This document shows positions 25,846-34,951 of a stretch of DNA of 38,904 nucleotides, piece by piece (position 1 is the stretch's first letter; the number at the start of each line of letters is the position of its first letter). The notes under the pieces were generated by a model. That model was given only the letters and a program-made list of their open reading frames with translations. It ran no database searches and was not told the origin of the DNA. Made by a program: the position numbers and the translations under genes. The DNA is from Propionibacteriaceae bacterium (GTDB taxonomy: Bacteria > Actinomycetota > Actinomycetes > Propionibacteriales > Propionibacteriaceae), in assembly GCA_031271975.1 (NCBI GenBank), contig JAISUR010000012.1, forward strand, positions 1 to 38,904, read 5' to 3'.

Positions 25846-28476
25846 CTAACCGATCTTGAGTTTGGCGCTGGTCTTTGCCGTGGTCTTGTAGCCGGCCTTC
25901 TTGGCGGTCACCTTCACAGTCAACGACTTCTTCGCGTCTTTGGCCGCCACCAGGTATGTCGCGCTGGTCGCCCCCTTGATCTTCGAGCCGTTGCGATACC
26001 ACTGGAACGTCAGCGAATCGGCGGCCGGGCTCCAACTCCCAGCGTTGGCCGTCAGCGTCTCGCCAACCTTGGGGTCGCCCGCGATTGTGGGCACAGGAGC
26101 GGCGGCAAAGGTCTTCGCCACGGCCGCCTTCGTCTTGGAGGACGTCTTCGAAGCGGTCTTGTAGCCGGCCTTGCTCCCGGTGACCTTCACGGACAGCTTC
26201 TTGCCCACGTCTGCGGCCTGCACCTGATAGGTGTCGGAAGTCGCGCCGGCGATCGCTTTGCCCGAACGCAGCCACTGATAGTTCAAGGTGACCGGGGCCG
26301 GATCCCAAGCGGATGTCGTTGCCTGCAGCACGTCCTCGAACTGCGGCGCGTACTTGCTGGTCGACTTGCCCGTCGTGACATTCACAACCGACACAGACTT
26401 GGTCGTCAGCGAACCGGCGGCGGGCTTTACCGCCTTCGCGGGTTTGGACCAGGTGTCGGCCCACCAATAGCGGCTGGCCAGGACTTTCACCGACACTTGC
26501 TGGCCGTAATCGTCTGCCGTCAAGGTGTACGAGGCGCCCGTCGCCCCCGCGATGTCAACCCCGTTGCGTGTCCACTGATACGAATACTCCAGCGGCGTCG
26601 GCGTCCAGGATCCCTTCGAGGACACCTTCAACGTCTTGCCGGTCTTCGCCGTGCCCGAGATCTTTGGAGTGCCGACCTTCGTGAAGGCAGGCGGTATGAC
26701 AGTCCCGATAGCCAGGGAATGCTTGGCGCCGGCGGCGATGGCCGTCACGCCAGACAGGCCCGGCAAGACGGTGGTCTGCCCGTAGTCGTTGTTGCCCCAG
26801 GCCACAACCGTCCCGTCGGATTTCAGCGCGAGCGCGTGCCGGTCACCGGCGGCGATGGCCACCACGTCTTTGAGCCCTTTGGGTGGCTGCGGCCCCGAAC
26901 CCCAAGCGACGACTGTGCCGTCGGATTTCAAGGCGAGGCTCTGCCCGGCGTAAATCTCAGGGTCGTCCTCGCCGCCTAACACCCAATAGGCGCCGGCCGC
27001 CACTGCGATGACATTCTTCAAGCCGCTGGGCACTTTGGTGGCGGCCTTGTTCTCACCCCAAGCGACGACCGTGCCGTCACTCTTGAGGGCCAGGTTGTGC
27101 TTGCCCGCGGCCGCGATGGCAGTTACCGAGGAAAGCCCGGCCGGCACGCTGGCGGGTTCGTCCCAGTCCAAGCTCGGCGCGTATTGCCCCCAAGCCACGA
27201 CCGTGCCGTCGGACTTCAGCGCGAGCGAATGGAAATCGCCGGCCGCGACGGAAACGACGCCGGTCAGCCCTGCCGGGACGTCAGCCTGCCCACTATCGTC
27301 ATCGCCCCAGGCGACCACTGTGCCGTCGGCCTTGGCTGCCACCGCGTGTCCATCTCCAGCGGCGATCGACACAACGCCGCTCAGCCCTGCGGGCACGTCA
27401 GTGGCTTGCCTGCTGGACCCCCAAGCGGAGACTGTGCCATCTTCCAGCAGCGCCAGGGTGAACTCATCCCCGGCGGCCAGTGCTGCCACGTCGTCCAACC
27501 CGTCCGGCACGTTGCTCGCAGCCGCCAGGTTCCAATAGCCGCGTTCTGACCACATCGCCAAGGTGCCGTCGGCCTTGTGGGCGACCACAGTCGTGCCGTG
27601 CCCCGACCCGGAGATAGCGGTAATCCCGGTGAGCCCGACCGGCGGGGCCACGCCGTCCTGGTCATCCTCGCCCCAATAGACGAGCGTTCCATCCGACTTC
27701 AGCGCCAACGAGCCTTGGTCGGTGGCGGCGATCGACACCACACCCGTCAACCCGGCGGGGACGTCGGTCTCACCGTGCCAGTTGCCACCCCAGGCGACGA
27801 CTGTGCCATCCGACTTCAGCGCCAACGAGTGGTAATAACCCGCTGCCACTGCCGTCACGCCGGTGAGCCCCGGAGGCACTGTGGCCTCGCCGCTCGAGTC
27901 GTCTCCCCAGGCGACGACTGTGCCGTCCGACTTCAGCGCCAACGAGTGCCAACTGCCGGCCGCGATGGCGATGACGTCGCTGAGCCCGGACGGCACCGCT
28001 GCCGGGAGAAGACCCCATCCCACGACTGTCCCGTCGGACTTCAACGCCAGCGAATACTCTTGTCCGGCCGCGATCGACACCACATTCTTGAGTCCCTTTG
28101 GCGGGCTTGCCTGCTTGGAGTAGTTCATGCCCCAGCCCACGACGGTGCCGTCCTGCTTCAGCGCAAGAGAGAAGTCGTAGCCGGCAGCCACGGCTTTCAC
28201 GGAGGCCAACTTGGAGGGCACCTTGGTTTGGCCAGCATCGTTGTCTCCCCAAGCGATGACCGTGCCATCCTTCTTGAGCGCGAGCACGTGGGCGCTGCCG
28301 ACGCTGACCGAGGTCACATCTGTGCCGGCGAACTTGGGCGGCAGGTCGCCCCAGCCGATGACGCTTGTTTCAGAATCAGCATGGGCAGATGTGGCGGGCA
28401 GCGCGACCAGCCCACCGGCCAGGAGGGCGGAAGCCAGCGCGGCGAGCAGTGCCCTGGTGAAGCTGCGAGTATTCAT
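25846..28476 (-). CDS. Secreted RCC1/BLIP-II-like beta-propeller protein with three Ig-like modules (paralogue 1)
   Basis: 876 residues. Sec signal peptide 1-33 (cleavage likely after AHA). Residues ~37-594 hold 13 full units of the type KSDGTVVAWG plus one unit split between the N-terminal SVIGWGD and the C-terminal HSLAIGT strand, giving 14 blades. Three Ig-like modules follow at ~595-686, ~687-785 and ~790-876. No LPXTG or membrane anchor is seen. RCC1-type propellers bind proteins or other ligands; the target is unknown. A loop of ~12 extra residues (GGEDDPEIYAG) interrupts the blade near residue 502. AGGAA precedes the ATG. It sits between mazG and eno, where relatives have no gene. Confidence 0.9.
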   Translation of the reverse strand: MNTRSFTRALLAALASALLAGGLVALPATSAHADSETSVIGWGDLPPKFAGTDVTSVSVGSAHVLALKKDGTVIAWGDNDAGQTKVPSKLASVKAVAAGYDFSLALKQDGTVVGWGMNYSKQASPPKGLKNVVSIAAGQEYSLALKSDGTVVGWGLLPAAVPSGLSDVIAIAAGSWHSLALKSDGTVVAWGDDSSGEATVPPGLTGVTAVAAGYYHSLALKSDGTVVAWGGNWHGETDVPAGLTGVVSIAATDQGSLALKSDGTLVYWGEDDQDGVAPPVGLTGITAISGSGHGTTVVAHKADGTLAMWSERGYWNLAAASNVPDGLDDVAALAAGDEFTLALLEDGTVSAWGSSRQATDVPAGLSGVVSIAAGDGHAVAAKADGTVVAWGDDDSGQADVPAGLTGVVSVAAGDFHSLALKSDGTVVAWGQYAPSLDWDEPASVPAGLSSVTAIAAAGKHNLALKSDGTVVAWGENKAATKVPSGLKNVIAVAAGAYWVLGGEDDPEIYAGQSLALKSDGTVVAWGSGPQPPKGLKDVVAIAAGDRHALALKSDGTVVAWGNNDYGQTTVLPGLSGVTAIAAGAKHSLAIGTVIPPAFTKVGTPKISGTAKTGKTLKVSSKGSWTPTPLEYSYQWTRNGVDIAGATGASYTLTADDYGQQVSVKVLASRYWWADTWSKPAKAVKPAAGSLTTKSVSVVNVTTGKSTSKYAPQFEDVLQATTSAWDPAPVTLNYQWLRSGKAIAGATSDTYQVQAADVGKKLSVKVTGSKAGYKTASKTSSKTKAAVAKTFAAAPVPTIAGDPKVGETLTANAGSWSPAADSLTFQWYRNGSKIKGATSATYLVAAKDAKKSLTVKVTAKKAGYKTTAKTSAKLKIG

Positions 28477-28498
28477 TTGGGATTCCTGTCTGAACGTT

Positions 28499-28536
28499 TA
28501 CACCTACAAGATGCACGCCGGGCGAATTTCGTGGCA
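28499..28536 (-). promoter_or_regulatory. Conserved upstream motif of RCC1-like gene 1
   Basis: Minus strand: TGCCAC-N16-GCAT-N8-TGTA, ending 22 bases before the ATG. The identical pattern and spacing precedes the other two RCC1-like genes. It lies only 7 bp after the mazG stop. Confidence 0.6.
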
Positions 28537-28543
28537 TACCTTG

Positions 28544-29161
28544 TCAGATCGGCGGCAGGCGTTCTTCCAGCCGGCGCAGCGTGGCGCGGGCGGTTTGCTC
28601 CGGATCGAGGCCGGCGCGTTGGGCCGCCGCCACGAGGCCGAGGAACGCCGCGCCGATTTCGTCCGGCGGCACTTCGGCGGCGGCGACGCCCAGCTCGTGC
28701 GCTGGGTGTCCGAGGCTGCGGGCGCGTTCCAGCACTTTCGCGGCGCGGGAGAGCGCCGACATGCGTTCGGAGATGCCGTCGGTGATGGACGTGCGCCCTT
28801 TCGCGGCGGCTTTGCGCTGCTCCCAACTGCCGAGCAGGTCGTCGGGCACGTCCGCGTCGGTGAAGACGTACGGATGGCGTTCGACCAGCTTGTTGGCGAT
28901 CCCGGCGGCGACATCCTCGATGGTGAAACGGCCCTCGCGGGCGCCGATCTCAGCGTGAAACACCACCTGCAACAGCAGGTCGCCAAGCTCCTCGACGAGT
29001 TCCGCGTCGGACCCGGCCTCGATGGCGTCAACGACTTCCAAAGTCTCTTCGACAAGGTAGTTGACCAAGCTGAGATGCGTCTGTTGTGCGTCCCAAGGGC
29101 ACTCGGAGCGCAGCCTGTGCATAACCTCCAGGAGGCGTTCAAGCTGCGGGTACGCGGCCAC
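28544..29161 (-). CDS. mazG: MazG-type nucleoside triphosphate pyrophosphohydrolase
   Basis: 205 residues. Seen: LEVMHRLRSECPWDAQQTH, the entry to the MazG fold, then LVEETLEVVDAI and LVEELGDLLLQVVFHA, carrying the EExxE and ExxD Mg2+-binding residues, and ANKLVERHPYVF. It hydrolyses NTPs or aberrant dNTPs to monophosphates. I chose the GTG at 29161, which overlaps the lipoprotein gene's stop (TAGTG). A longer frame runs upstream but only in the shadow of that gene. The lipoprotein-mazG-eno neighbourhood is conserved in actinobacteria. Confidence 0.92.
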   Translation of the reverse strand: MAAYPQLERLLEVMHRLRSECPWDAQQTHLSLVNYLVEETLEVVDAIEAGSDAELVEELGDLLLQVVFHAEIGAREGRFTIEDVAAGIANKLVERHPYVFTDADVPDDLLGSWEQRKAAAKGRTSITDGISERMSALSRAAKVLERARSLGHPAHELGVAAAEVPPDEIGAAFLGLVAAAQRAGLDPEQTARATLRRLEERLPPI

Positions 29162-29691
29162 TAACCGGCGGCCTCGGCTGTCGGGATGGGTGTGGCGAGC
29201 GCGCCGGACCCGGAAAACGTGTAGTTGCTCGGATCCCACTCACCGTAGCGCGGATTCAACTCGACGGTTTCCGACACTGACACTATCTCGGCGTTGACCG
29301 CCTCCAGGACTTCCAGGCCGTCGTCGGCGCTCACGATGGATTGGAGCAACACATAGACCCCAAGGGCTCTGGAGATATCTGCCGTGTCGGGCTGTTTGGA
29401 GAACTCACCCACAGCCAATTCCGTGTAGACGCTCTCGAGATCTTCTTCGGTCACGGCCGCCTGCACAGTCGGCGACTCGATGTTGTCCAGGATCAGACCG
29501 ACGAGGGCTACCTTGAACAACTGGGTACGATCCGAGACCAGATTAAGCGGCCGTATCGCTTCCCAACTGGCGTCCAACTCTTGCTCGGTGATCACCACGT
29601 CGCCCACTTTGGCGGCCATGTTCGGATCGCCGCCGTAGCACCCGGTGAGCAGGAACAAGGCTGCGGCAAGAACGACGCTGATTCGCTTCAT
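29161..29691 (-). CDS. Lipoprotein of the mfd-mazG-eno neighbourhood (SurA-N-like)
   Basis: 176 residues. The lipoprotein signal peptide ends in LLTGC (Cys 18). The mature part begins MAAKVGDVVITEQELDASWEAI, which resembles the start of SurA-type N-terminal chaperone domains (AAxVNGxxITxxEL), and is mostly helical after that. The C-terminal ~40 residues are low-complexity. The catalytic prolyl-isomerase part of SurA is absent. Function is unknown; an extracytoplasmic folding role is inferred from the N-terminal similarity. AGGAG lies seven bases before the ATG, and TAGGCT ~22 bases upstream is a possible -10. The stop overlaps the mazG start. Confidence 0.8.
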   Translation of the reverse strand: MKRISVVLAAALFLLTGCYGGDPNMAAKVGDVVITEQELDASWEAIRPLNLVSDRTQLFKVALVGLILDNIESPTVQAAVTEEDLESVYTELAVGEFSKQPDTADISRALGVYVLLQSIVSADDGLEVLEAVNAEIVSVSETVELNPRYGEWDPSNYTFSGSGALATPIPTAEAAG

Positions 29692-29790
29692 GCAAGACTC
29701 CTATCGATACCGGGATGAGCCTACCCTACTGCCCTGGATCGCGGCGCGGCCCGCTTTGTCACCCGGCTGGGATCGCACTGCAACCTAAGT

Positions 29791-32427
29791 TCACTTGATC
29801 TTCAGCTTCGCGCTGGTCTTCACAGTGGTCTTGTAGCCCGCCTTCTTGCCGGTGACCTTGACCGTCAACGACTTGCCCGCATCCTTGGACGACGCCCGGT
29901 AGCTCGCACCCGTCGCGCCCTTGATTTTCGAACCGTTCCGGTACCACTGGAACGACAGCGAATCGACCGCTGGGCTCCAGCCGCCGACGTTCACCGTCAA
30001 CGTCTCGCCGACTTTCGGGTCGCCCCAAAATGTGGGTACCGGAGCGGAAACGAACGCCTTGCCCACGACAGTTTTGGTCTTCGAAGACGTCTTCGAAGCA
30101 GACTTGTAGCCCGTCTTGTTGCCGGTAACTTTCACCGAAAGCTTCTTGCCGACGTCCACGGCCTGCACTTGGTACGTGTCCGAGGTCGCGCCCGCAATGG
30201 CTTTGCCTGAACGCAGCCACTGATAGGTCAAGGTGACTGGGGCGGGACTCCAAGTGGCGGTCGACGCCTGCAGCACATCCTCGAACTTTGGCGCGTACTT
30301 GGACACCGACTTGCCCGTGGTCGTGTTGACCACAGATACCGACTTCGTCGTGAGCGAACCGGCCGCGACCTTCACGGACTTGGCGGGCTTCGACCATGTG
30401 TCCGCCCACCAATACCGGCTGGCAAGCACCTTCACCGAAACCTGTTGCCCATAATCATCGGCCGTTAACGTGTAGGAAGCGCTCGTCGCACCAGCAATAT
30501 CGGCGCCGCCGCGAGTCCACTGATACGAGTAGCTCAGCGGGGCGGGCGACCAGGACCCCTTCGACGACACCTTCAGCGTCTTGCCGACCTTCGCCGTGCC
30601 AGAGATCTTCGCAGTGCCAACCTTCGTGAAACCCGGAGTGTTCACCACGCCGACAGCCAAAGACTGGTTTTCGCCAGCGGCGAGAAGCGACACGTCAGAC
30701 AGGCCCCTCGGTACGGAAGTCTGTGACTGGGTGCCGTCTCCCCATGCGACGACCGTGCCGTCGGATTTCAGTGCGAGCGCGTGCCGGGATCCGGCAGCCA
30801 CATTCACCACGTCCCGCAGGTTCTTCGGAATCGAAGTCTGCTTGTACTGGTTGCCTCCCCAGGCAACTACTGTCCCGTCCGACTTCACCGCCAACGACCA
30901 AGTGTCGTAATAGTCGCATCCGGCTGCGATGGCCACCACGTCAGTTAGGCCGCTGGGCACCTCGGGGCCGTCGCCATCGCCCCAAGCAACGACAGTGCCG
31001 TCAGCTTTCAGCGCCAGGGTGTGATAGTCGGACACCGAGATTGTCGTCACTCCAGACAGGCCTGCGGGCACCGCTGTCCTGCCTGACCCATTGTTTCCCC
31101 ATGCGACGACCGTCCCGTCGGATTTCAGCGCTACAGAGAAGCGTTCCCCGGCCCCGACGGCGACGACGCCTGTGAGCCCGGCAGGTATGGTCGTTTCGCC
31201 GTAGAAGTCAGTGCCCCAACCGACAACCGTGCCGTCGGACTTCACGGCAAGCGCATGACTGTCGCCAGCGGCCACACCGACGACATTGCCCAAACCTGCC
31301 GGAACCGTCGTCTGGCCTCCGGTGTATGAGTCGTGGCCCCAGGCTCGCACGGTGCCGTCAGGCATGACTGCCAAGCTGAAGCCGTTTCCAGCCGCGATTG
31401 CGGTGGCACCGCTCAGGCTGGCGGGCGGCTCACCAGAGCCCTCCAGGTTGACCAAACTGCCGTCGGCCCGCCACGCATACCCGTTCATGCCGACGCTGAT
31501 CCCAACGACGCCGGCCAGGCCAATCGGTGCCCGGGCGTTTCCCCAAGCGACGACTGTACCGTCAGACTTCAGTGCCCACGACGAGTCCCTGCCCGCGCTG
31601 ATCGCAACAACGTCATTCAAGCCGGCGGGCACGTCGCACTGGCCGTCGTCGTTGGAGCCCCATGCGACGACTGTGCCGTCAGATTTCAGTGCCAAAGAGT
31701 GGTATTCGCCAGCCGCGACGGCGGTTACCGAGGTGAGGCCATCCGGTACGCGGTCCTGGCCTGAGTCAGCATCGGTTCCAGCGGTTCCCCAGCCGACGAC
31801 CGTGCCGTCCTTCTTGAGTGCGAGCACGTGGTATTCGCCTGCCGAGATCGCGGCGACATCGCGCAAACCAGACGGCACGGAGTCGGCAGATCCAGAGTCG
31901 TCACCAGGGCAATCGTCGTCCTCGCCGTCGCAAACCGGCGGGACATCTCCCCAGGCGACGACCGTGCCGTTGGTTTTCAGCGCCACGGAGAAGTGGCTGC
32001 CAGCGGAAATGGCGGCCACCGACTTGAGCCCTTTCGGCGGCTTGGCCTGTTTGTTCTCGTTGGATCCCCAGGCGACGACCGTGCCGTCCGACTTCAAAGC
32101 CAAGAAGTGGTAGGAACCCGCTGCCACGGCTTTGATGTTGGTCAGCCCCGACGGCACCTTGACCTCTGCCGCGTCGTCTTCGTCTCCCCAAAGGTGGACG
32201 ACTTTGCCCTCCTTCGTGAGCACCAACGCGGTCGAAGCGTGCCCGGCGCTGACTGATTGGACAGGCACGCCAACCGCGCTCTTGTAGATGTCGCCCCAAC
32301 CGACGACGTCACCGCCCGAACCAGGGTCGGCGTTGGCCAACTGCGAGGGCATGGCTATCAGCCCGCCGACGACGAGCGCGAAAGAAACAAGGCCAAGCAG
32401 GGCCCGGGAGATGATACGAGTATTCAT
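29791..32427 (-). CDS. Secreted RCC1/BLIP-II-like beta-propeller protein with three Ig-like modules (paralogue 2)
   Basis: 878 residues. Signal peptide 1-33 (cleavage after ANA). Thirteen full propeller units plus one split between the N-terminal VVGWGD and the C-terminal QSLAVGVV strand, residues ~38-596. The seventh unit is degenerate (RADGSLVNLE). Ig-like modules lie at ~598-690, ~692-785 and ~792-878. Two variable loops stand out: an acidic Cys-bounded loop at ~168-180 (VCDGEDDDCPGDD) and one near 503 (GCDYYDTW). No anchor signal is seen. I chose the ATG at 32427 for its signal peptide and upstream AGAGGA. It is closely related to paralogue 3, with near-identical DNA in the Ig-coding part. 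Confidence 0.9.
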   Translation of the reverse strand: MNTRIISRALLGLVSFALVVGGLIAMPSQLANADPGSGGDVVGWGDIYKSAVGVPVQSVSAGHASTALVLTKEGKVVHLWGDEDDAAEVKVPSGLTNIKAVAAGSYHFLALKSDGTVVAWGSNENKQAKPPKGLKSVAAISAGSHFSVALKTNGTVVAWGDVPPVCDGEDDDCPGDDSGSADSVPSGLRDVAAISAGEYHVLALKKDGTVVGWGTAGTDADSGQDRVPDGLTSVTAVAAGEYHSLALKSDGTVVAWGSNDDGQCDVPAGLNDVVAISAGRDSSWALKSDGTVVAWGNARAPIGLAGVVGISVGMNGYAWRADGSLVNLEGSGEPPASLSGATAIAAGNGFSLAVMPDGTVRAWGHDSYTGGQTTVPAGLGNVVGVAAGDSHALAVKSDGTVVGWGTDFYGETTIPAGLTGVVAVGAGERFSVALKSDGTVVAWGNNGSGRTAVPAGLSGVTTISVSDYHTLALKADGTVVAWGDGDGPEVPSGLTDVVAIAAGCDYYDTWSLAVKSDGTVVAWGGNQYKQTSIPKNLRDVVNVAAGSRHALALKSDGTVVAWGDGTQSQTSVPRGLSDVSLLAAGENQSLAVGVVNTPGFTKVGTAKISGTAKVGKTLKVSSKGSWSPAPLSYSYQWTRGGADIAGATSASYTLTADDYGQQVSVKVLASRYWWADTWSKPAKSVKVAAGSLTTKSVSVVNTTTGKSVSKYAPKFEDVLQASTATWSPAPVTLTYQWLRSGKAIAGATSDTYQVQAVDVGKKLSVKVTGNKTGYKSASKTSSKTKTVVGKAFVSAPVPTFWGDPKVGETLTVNVGGWSPAVDSLSFQWYRNGSKIKGATGASYRASSKDAGKSLTVKVTGKKAGYKTTVKTSAKLKIK

Positions 32428-32453
32428 TTGGGGGTGGTCCTCTCTCAAGGGAT

Positions 32454-32491
32454 TACACATGCTACATGCATCATGTGGCGATTTCGTGGCA
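32454..32491 (-). promoter_or_regulatory. Conserved upstream motif of RCC1-like gene 2
   Basis: Minus strand: TGCCAC-N16-GCAT-N8-TGTA, ending 26 bases before the ATG. Its outer end overlaps a decayed family 1 hairpin (32490-32514). Confidence 0.6.
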
Positions 32492-32514
32492 ACCGGATCG
32501 AATCCAGCATGACG
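32490..32514. repeat. Decayed family 1 hairpin 3
   Basis: CAACCGGA-TCGAA-TCCAGCAT-GACG keeps the 8-5-8 layout and the trailing GACG of family 1 but has lost most outer pairs. It lies 18 bp from the stop of the truncated RCC1-like gene 3. Confidence 0.5.
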
Positions 32515-32532
32515 AGACGCCAATGTTTGCCG

Positions 32533-34929
32533 TCAACATCTCCCCGACTTTGGGATGCCCACGACAGTCTTGGTCTTCGAAGACGTCTTCGAAGCAGACT
32601 TGTAGCCCGTCTTGGTGCCGGTAACTTTCACTGAGAGCTTCTTGCCGACGTCCTCGGCTTGCACTTGGTACGTGTCCGAGGTCGCGCCGGCGATCGCTTT
32701 GCCTGAACGCAGCCACTGATAGGTCAAGGTGACTGGGGCGGGACTCCAAGCGGCAGTCGACGCCTGCAGCACATCCTCGAACTTTGGCGCGTACTTGGAC
32801 ACCGACTTGCGCGTCGTCGTGTTGACCACAGATACCGACTTCGTCGTGAGCGAACCGGCCGCGACCTTCACGGACTTGGCGGGCTTCGACCATGTGTCCG
32901 CCCACCAAGCCCGCCTGGCAAGCACCTTCACTGAGATGGCCTGCTGATAGTCGTCGCTGACCAACTTGTAAGAAGACCCGGTCGCCCCTTCGATGTCGAT
33001 CCCGTTGCGCGTCCACTGATACGAATACGCCACTGGCTTCGGCGACCACGATCCCTTCGACGACACCTTTAACGTCTTGCCGACCTTCGCCGTGCCAGAG
33101 ATCTTCGCAGTGCCAACCTTCGTGAAACTCGGGGTATTCACCACACCGACGGCCAAAGAATGGCTTTTGCCAGCCGCAATCAGCGATACGCCCGACAAAC
33201 CCCGCGGGATCGAGGTTTGCGCCCAGGTGTTGTCTCCCCACCCGACCACTGTGCCGTCAGATTTCAGCGCGAGCGCGTGATTGGATCCGGCAGCGATAGC
33301 CACAACGTTATGCAGCCCTTTCGGGACGTCAGTCTGCCCGTACTGGTCGTATCCCCAGGCAACTACCGTCCCGTCGGATTTCAACGCCATCGACCAGATC
33401 CCCCAGTCGGGGCATTGGTAAGTGATGAAGGTACATCCGGCCGCCACAGCGACGGCGTCAGTTAGATCGAAGGGCACATAGGGATACCCCGCGCCCCAAG
33501 ACACCACGGTTCCGTCCGTCTTGAGCGCCAGGACGTGGTTGTCAGACACCGAGATCGACTGAACTCCAGACAACCCTGCGGGCACATCTATTGCGGGCGC
33601 CTGGTAGCTTCCCCAAGCGACTACCGTCCCATCCGCCTTGAGTGCGACCGAAAACATGTTCCCAGCGCCAACCGCAATCACGTCGCTCAGGTCAGCGGGC
33701 ACCTTCGCCTTCCAGGAGAAGTACCCACCCCAGGTAACCACTGTGCCATCGGACTTGAGCGCAAGGGCGTGCTTTGGCCCAACTGCGACATCCACGATGT
33801 CACTGAGGTTTGCAGCGCCATCCCGCAGCCACTGGCCACCCCAGGCCTGTACAGTGCCGTCAGGCAAGACTGCCAGGCTGTTGTCGTGTCCGGCGGCTAT
33901 CGCCGTGGCCCCACTCAGCGTGGCAGGCGGCTCGCTGGAGTCCCGCAGGACGATCACGCTGCCGTCGGCCCGCCACGCGTAGTCATACGCAACTCCGACG
34001 ACACCTGGCGCATTGAGTTGAAAATCCGAGTATCCCCAAACCACGATGGTTCCGTCAGACTTGACGGCCATCGAGGTGGACGAATCCGCACCGATAGCGA
34101 CCACGTCCCCCAAGTCTGCGGGGACATCGCACACTCCCTCGTAGTTATCTCCCCAAGCGACGACCGTCCCGTCAGATTTCAAGGCCAAAGAATGATCTGT
34201 TCCGGCCGCAACAGCAGTCACCGACGTGAGCCCGGCCGGCACCCGGTCTTGGCCATAGTCGAAGTCGCTTCCGGTCGCCCCCCAGGCGGCGACGGTGCCG
34301 TCTTTCTTCAAGGCGAGCACATGGCTGGACCCCGCAGAGATCGCGACAACACCGCGCAGCCCGGACGGCACCCGCGTCGCGGTGGATTCGATCAAGCCCT
34401 TCTCGCACGTTCCTGCCTCTTCTTCCAGCTCAGTGCATTTCTGCGGCGCGTTCCCCCAGGCGACTACCGTGCCGTTGCTCTTCAGTGCGACGGAAAAGTG
34501 TGAACCAGCGGAGACATCGATCACAGACTTCAGACCCTTCGGAGGCTTGACGGCCTTGTACTTGTTATTGCCCCAACCCACCACAGTGCCGTTCGACTTC
34601 AGAGCCAAGTAGTGCTCATCACCTGCTGCCACAGCTTTGATTCCGGTCAGCCGCGCAGCCGCCTTGTCATGTGCCGCGTTGTAGTCATGGTTCCACAGGT
34701 GAATGACCTTGCCCTCCTTCGTCAAAGCCAGCGAGCTCGCATACCCATCGCTGATGGATTGGATCGGCACGCCAACCAAGGCCGCGTGAAGGTTACCCCA
34801 ACCGACGACAGTGCTATCCGAGCCGGGGTCGGCGTTGGCAAGTGGGGCGGGAGCGGCCACCAGCCCGCCCGTGACAAGAGCAGATAAGGCACACACGATC
34901 AACGACCGGGACAAGCGGGGGATACGCAC
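32533..34929 (-). CDS. Secreted RCC1/BLIP-II-like beta-propeller protein, third Ig-like module lost (paralogue 3)
   Basis: 798 residues. Signal peptide 1-33 (cleavage after ANA). The 14-unit propeller covers ~38-598, with a degenerate seventh unit (RADGSVIVLR). Cys-bounded loops occur near 168 (KCTELEEEAGTC) and 501 (GCTFITYQC). Two Ig-like modules follow (~600-692, ~693-790). Then, relative to paralogue 2, 40 bases are missing between TKTVVG and PKVGE and the frame shifts, ending in IPKSGRC. The remnant PKVGEMLTANIG is still readable in another frame past the stop. The protein is probably still functional, since propeller and two modules are intact. The GTG start has GAGAGGAG upstream. Confidence 0.88.
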   Translation of the reverse strand: MRIPRLSRSLIVCALSALVTGGLVAAPAPLANADPGSDSTVVGWGNLHAALVGVPIQSISDGYASSLALTKEGKVIHLWNHDYNAAHDKAAARLTGIKAVAAGDEHYLALKSNGTVVGWGNNKYKAVKPPKGLKSVIDVSAGSHFSVALKSNGTVVAWGNAPQKCTELEEEAGTCEKGLIESTATRVPSGLRGVVAISAGSSHVLALKKDGTVAAWGATGSDFDYGQDRVPAGLTSVTAVAAGTDHSLALKSDGTVVAWGDNYEGVCDVPADLGDVVAIGADSSTSMAVKSDGTIVVWGYSDFQLNAPGVVGVAYDYAWRADGSVIVLRDSSEPPATLSGATAIAAGHDNSLAVLPDGTVQAWGGQWLRDGAANLSDIVDVAVGPKHALALKSDGTVVTWGGYFSWKAKVPADLSDVIAVGAGNMFSVALKADGTVVAWGSYQAPAIDVPAGLSGVQSISVSDNHVLALKTDGTVVSWGAGYPYVPFDLTDAVAVAAGCTFITYQCPDWGIWSMALKSDGTVVAWGYDQYGQTDVPKGLHNVVAIAAGSNHALALKSDGTVVGWGDNTWAQTSIPRGLSGVSLIAAGKSHSLAVGVVNTPSFTKVGTAKISGTAKVGKTLKVSSKGSWSPKPVAYSYQWTRNGIDIEGATGSSYKLVSDDYQQAISVKVLARRAWWADTWSKPAKSVKVAAGSLTTKSVSVVNTTTRKSVSKYAPKFEDVLQASTAAWSPAPVTLTYQWLRSGKAIAGATSDTYQVQAEDVGKKLSVKVTGTKTGYKSASKTSSKTKTVVGIPKSGRC

Positions 34930-34951
34930 GGTGGCTCCTCTCAGGAACAGC

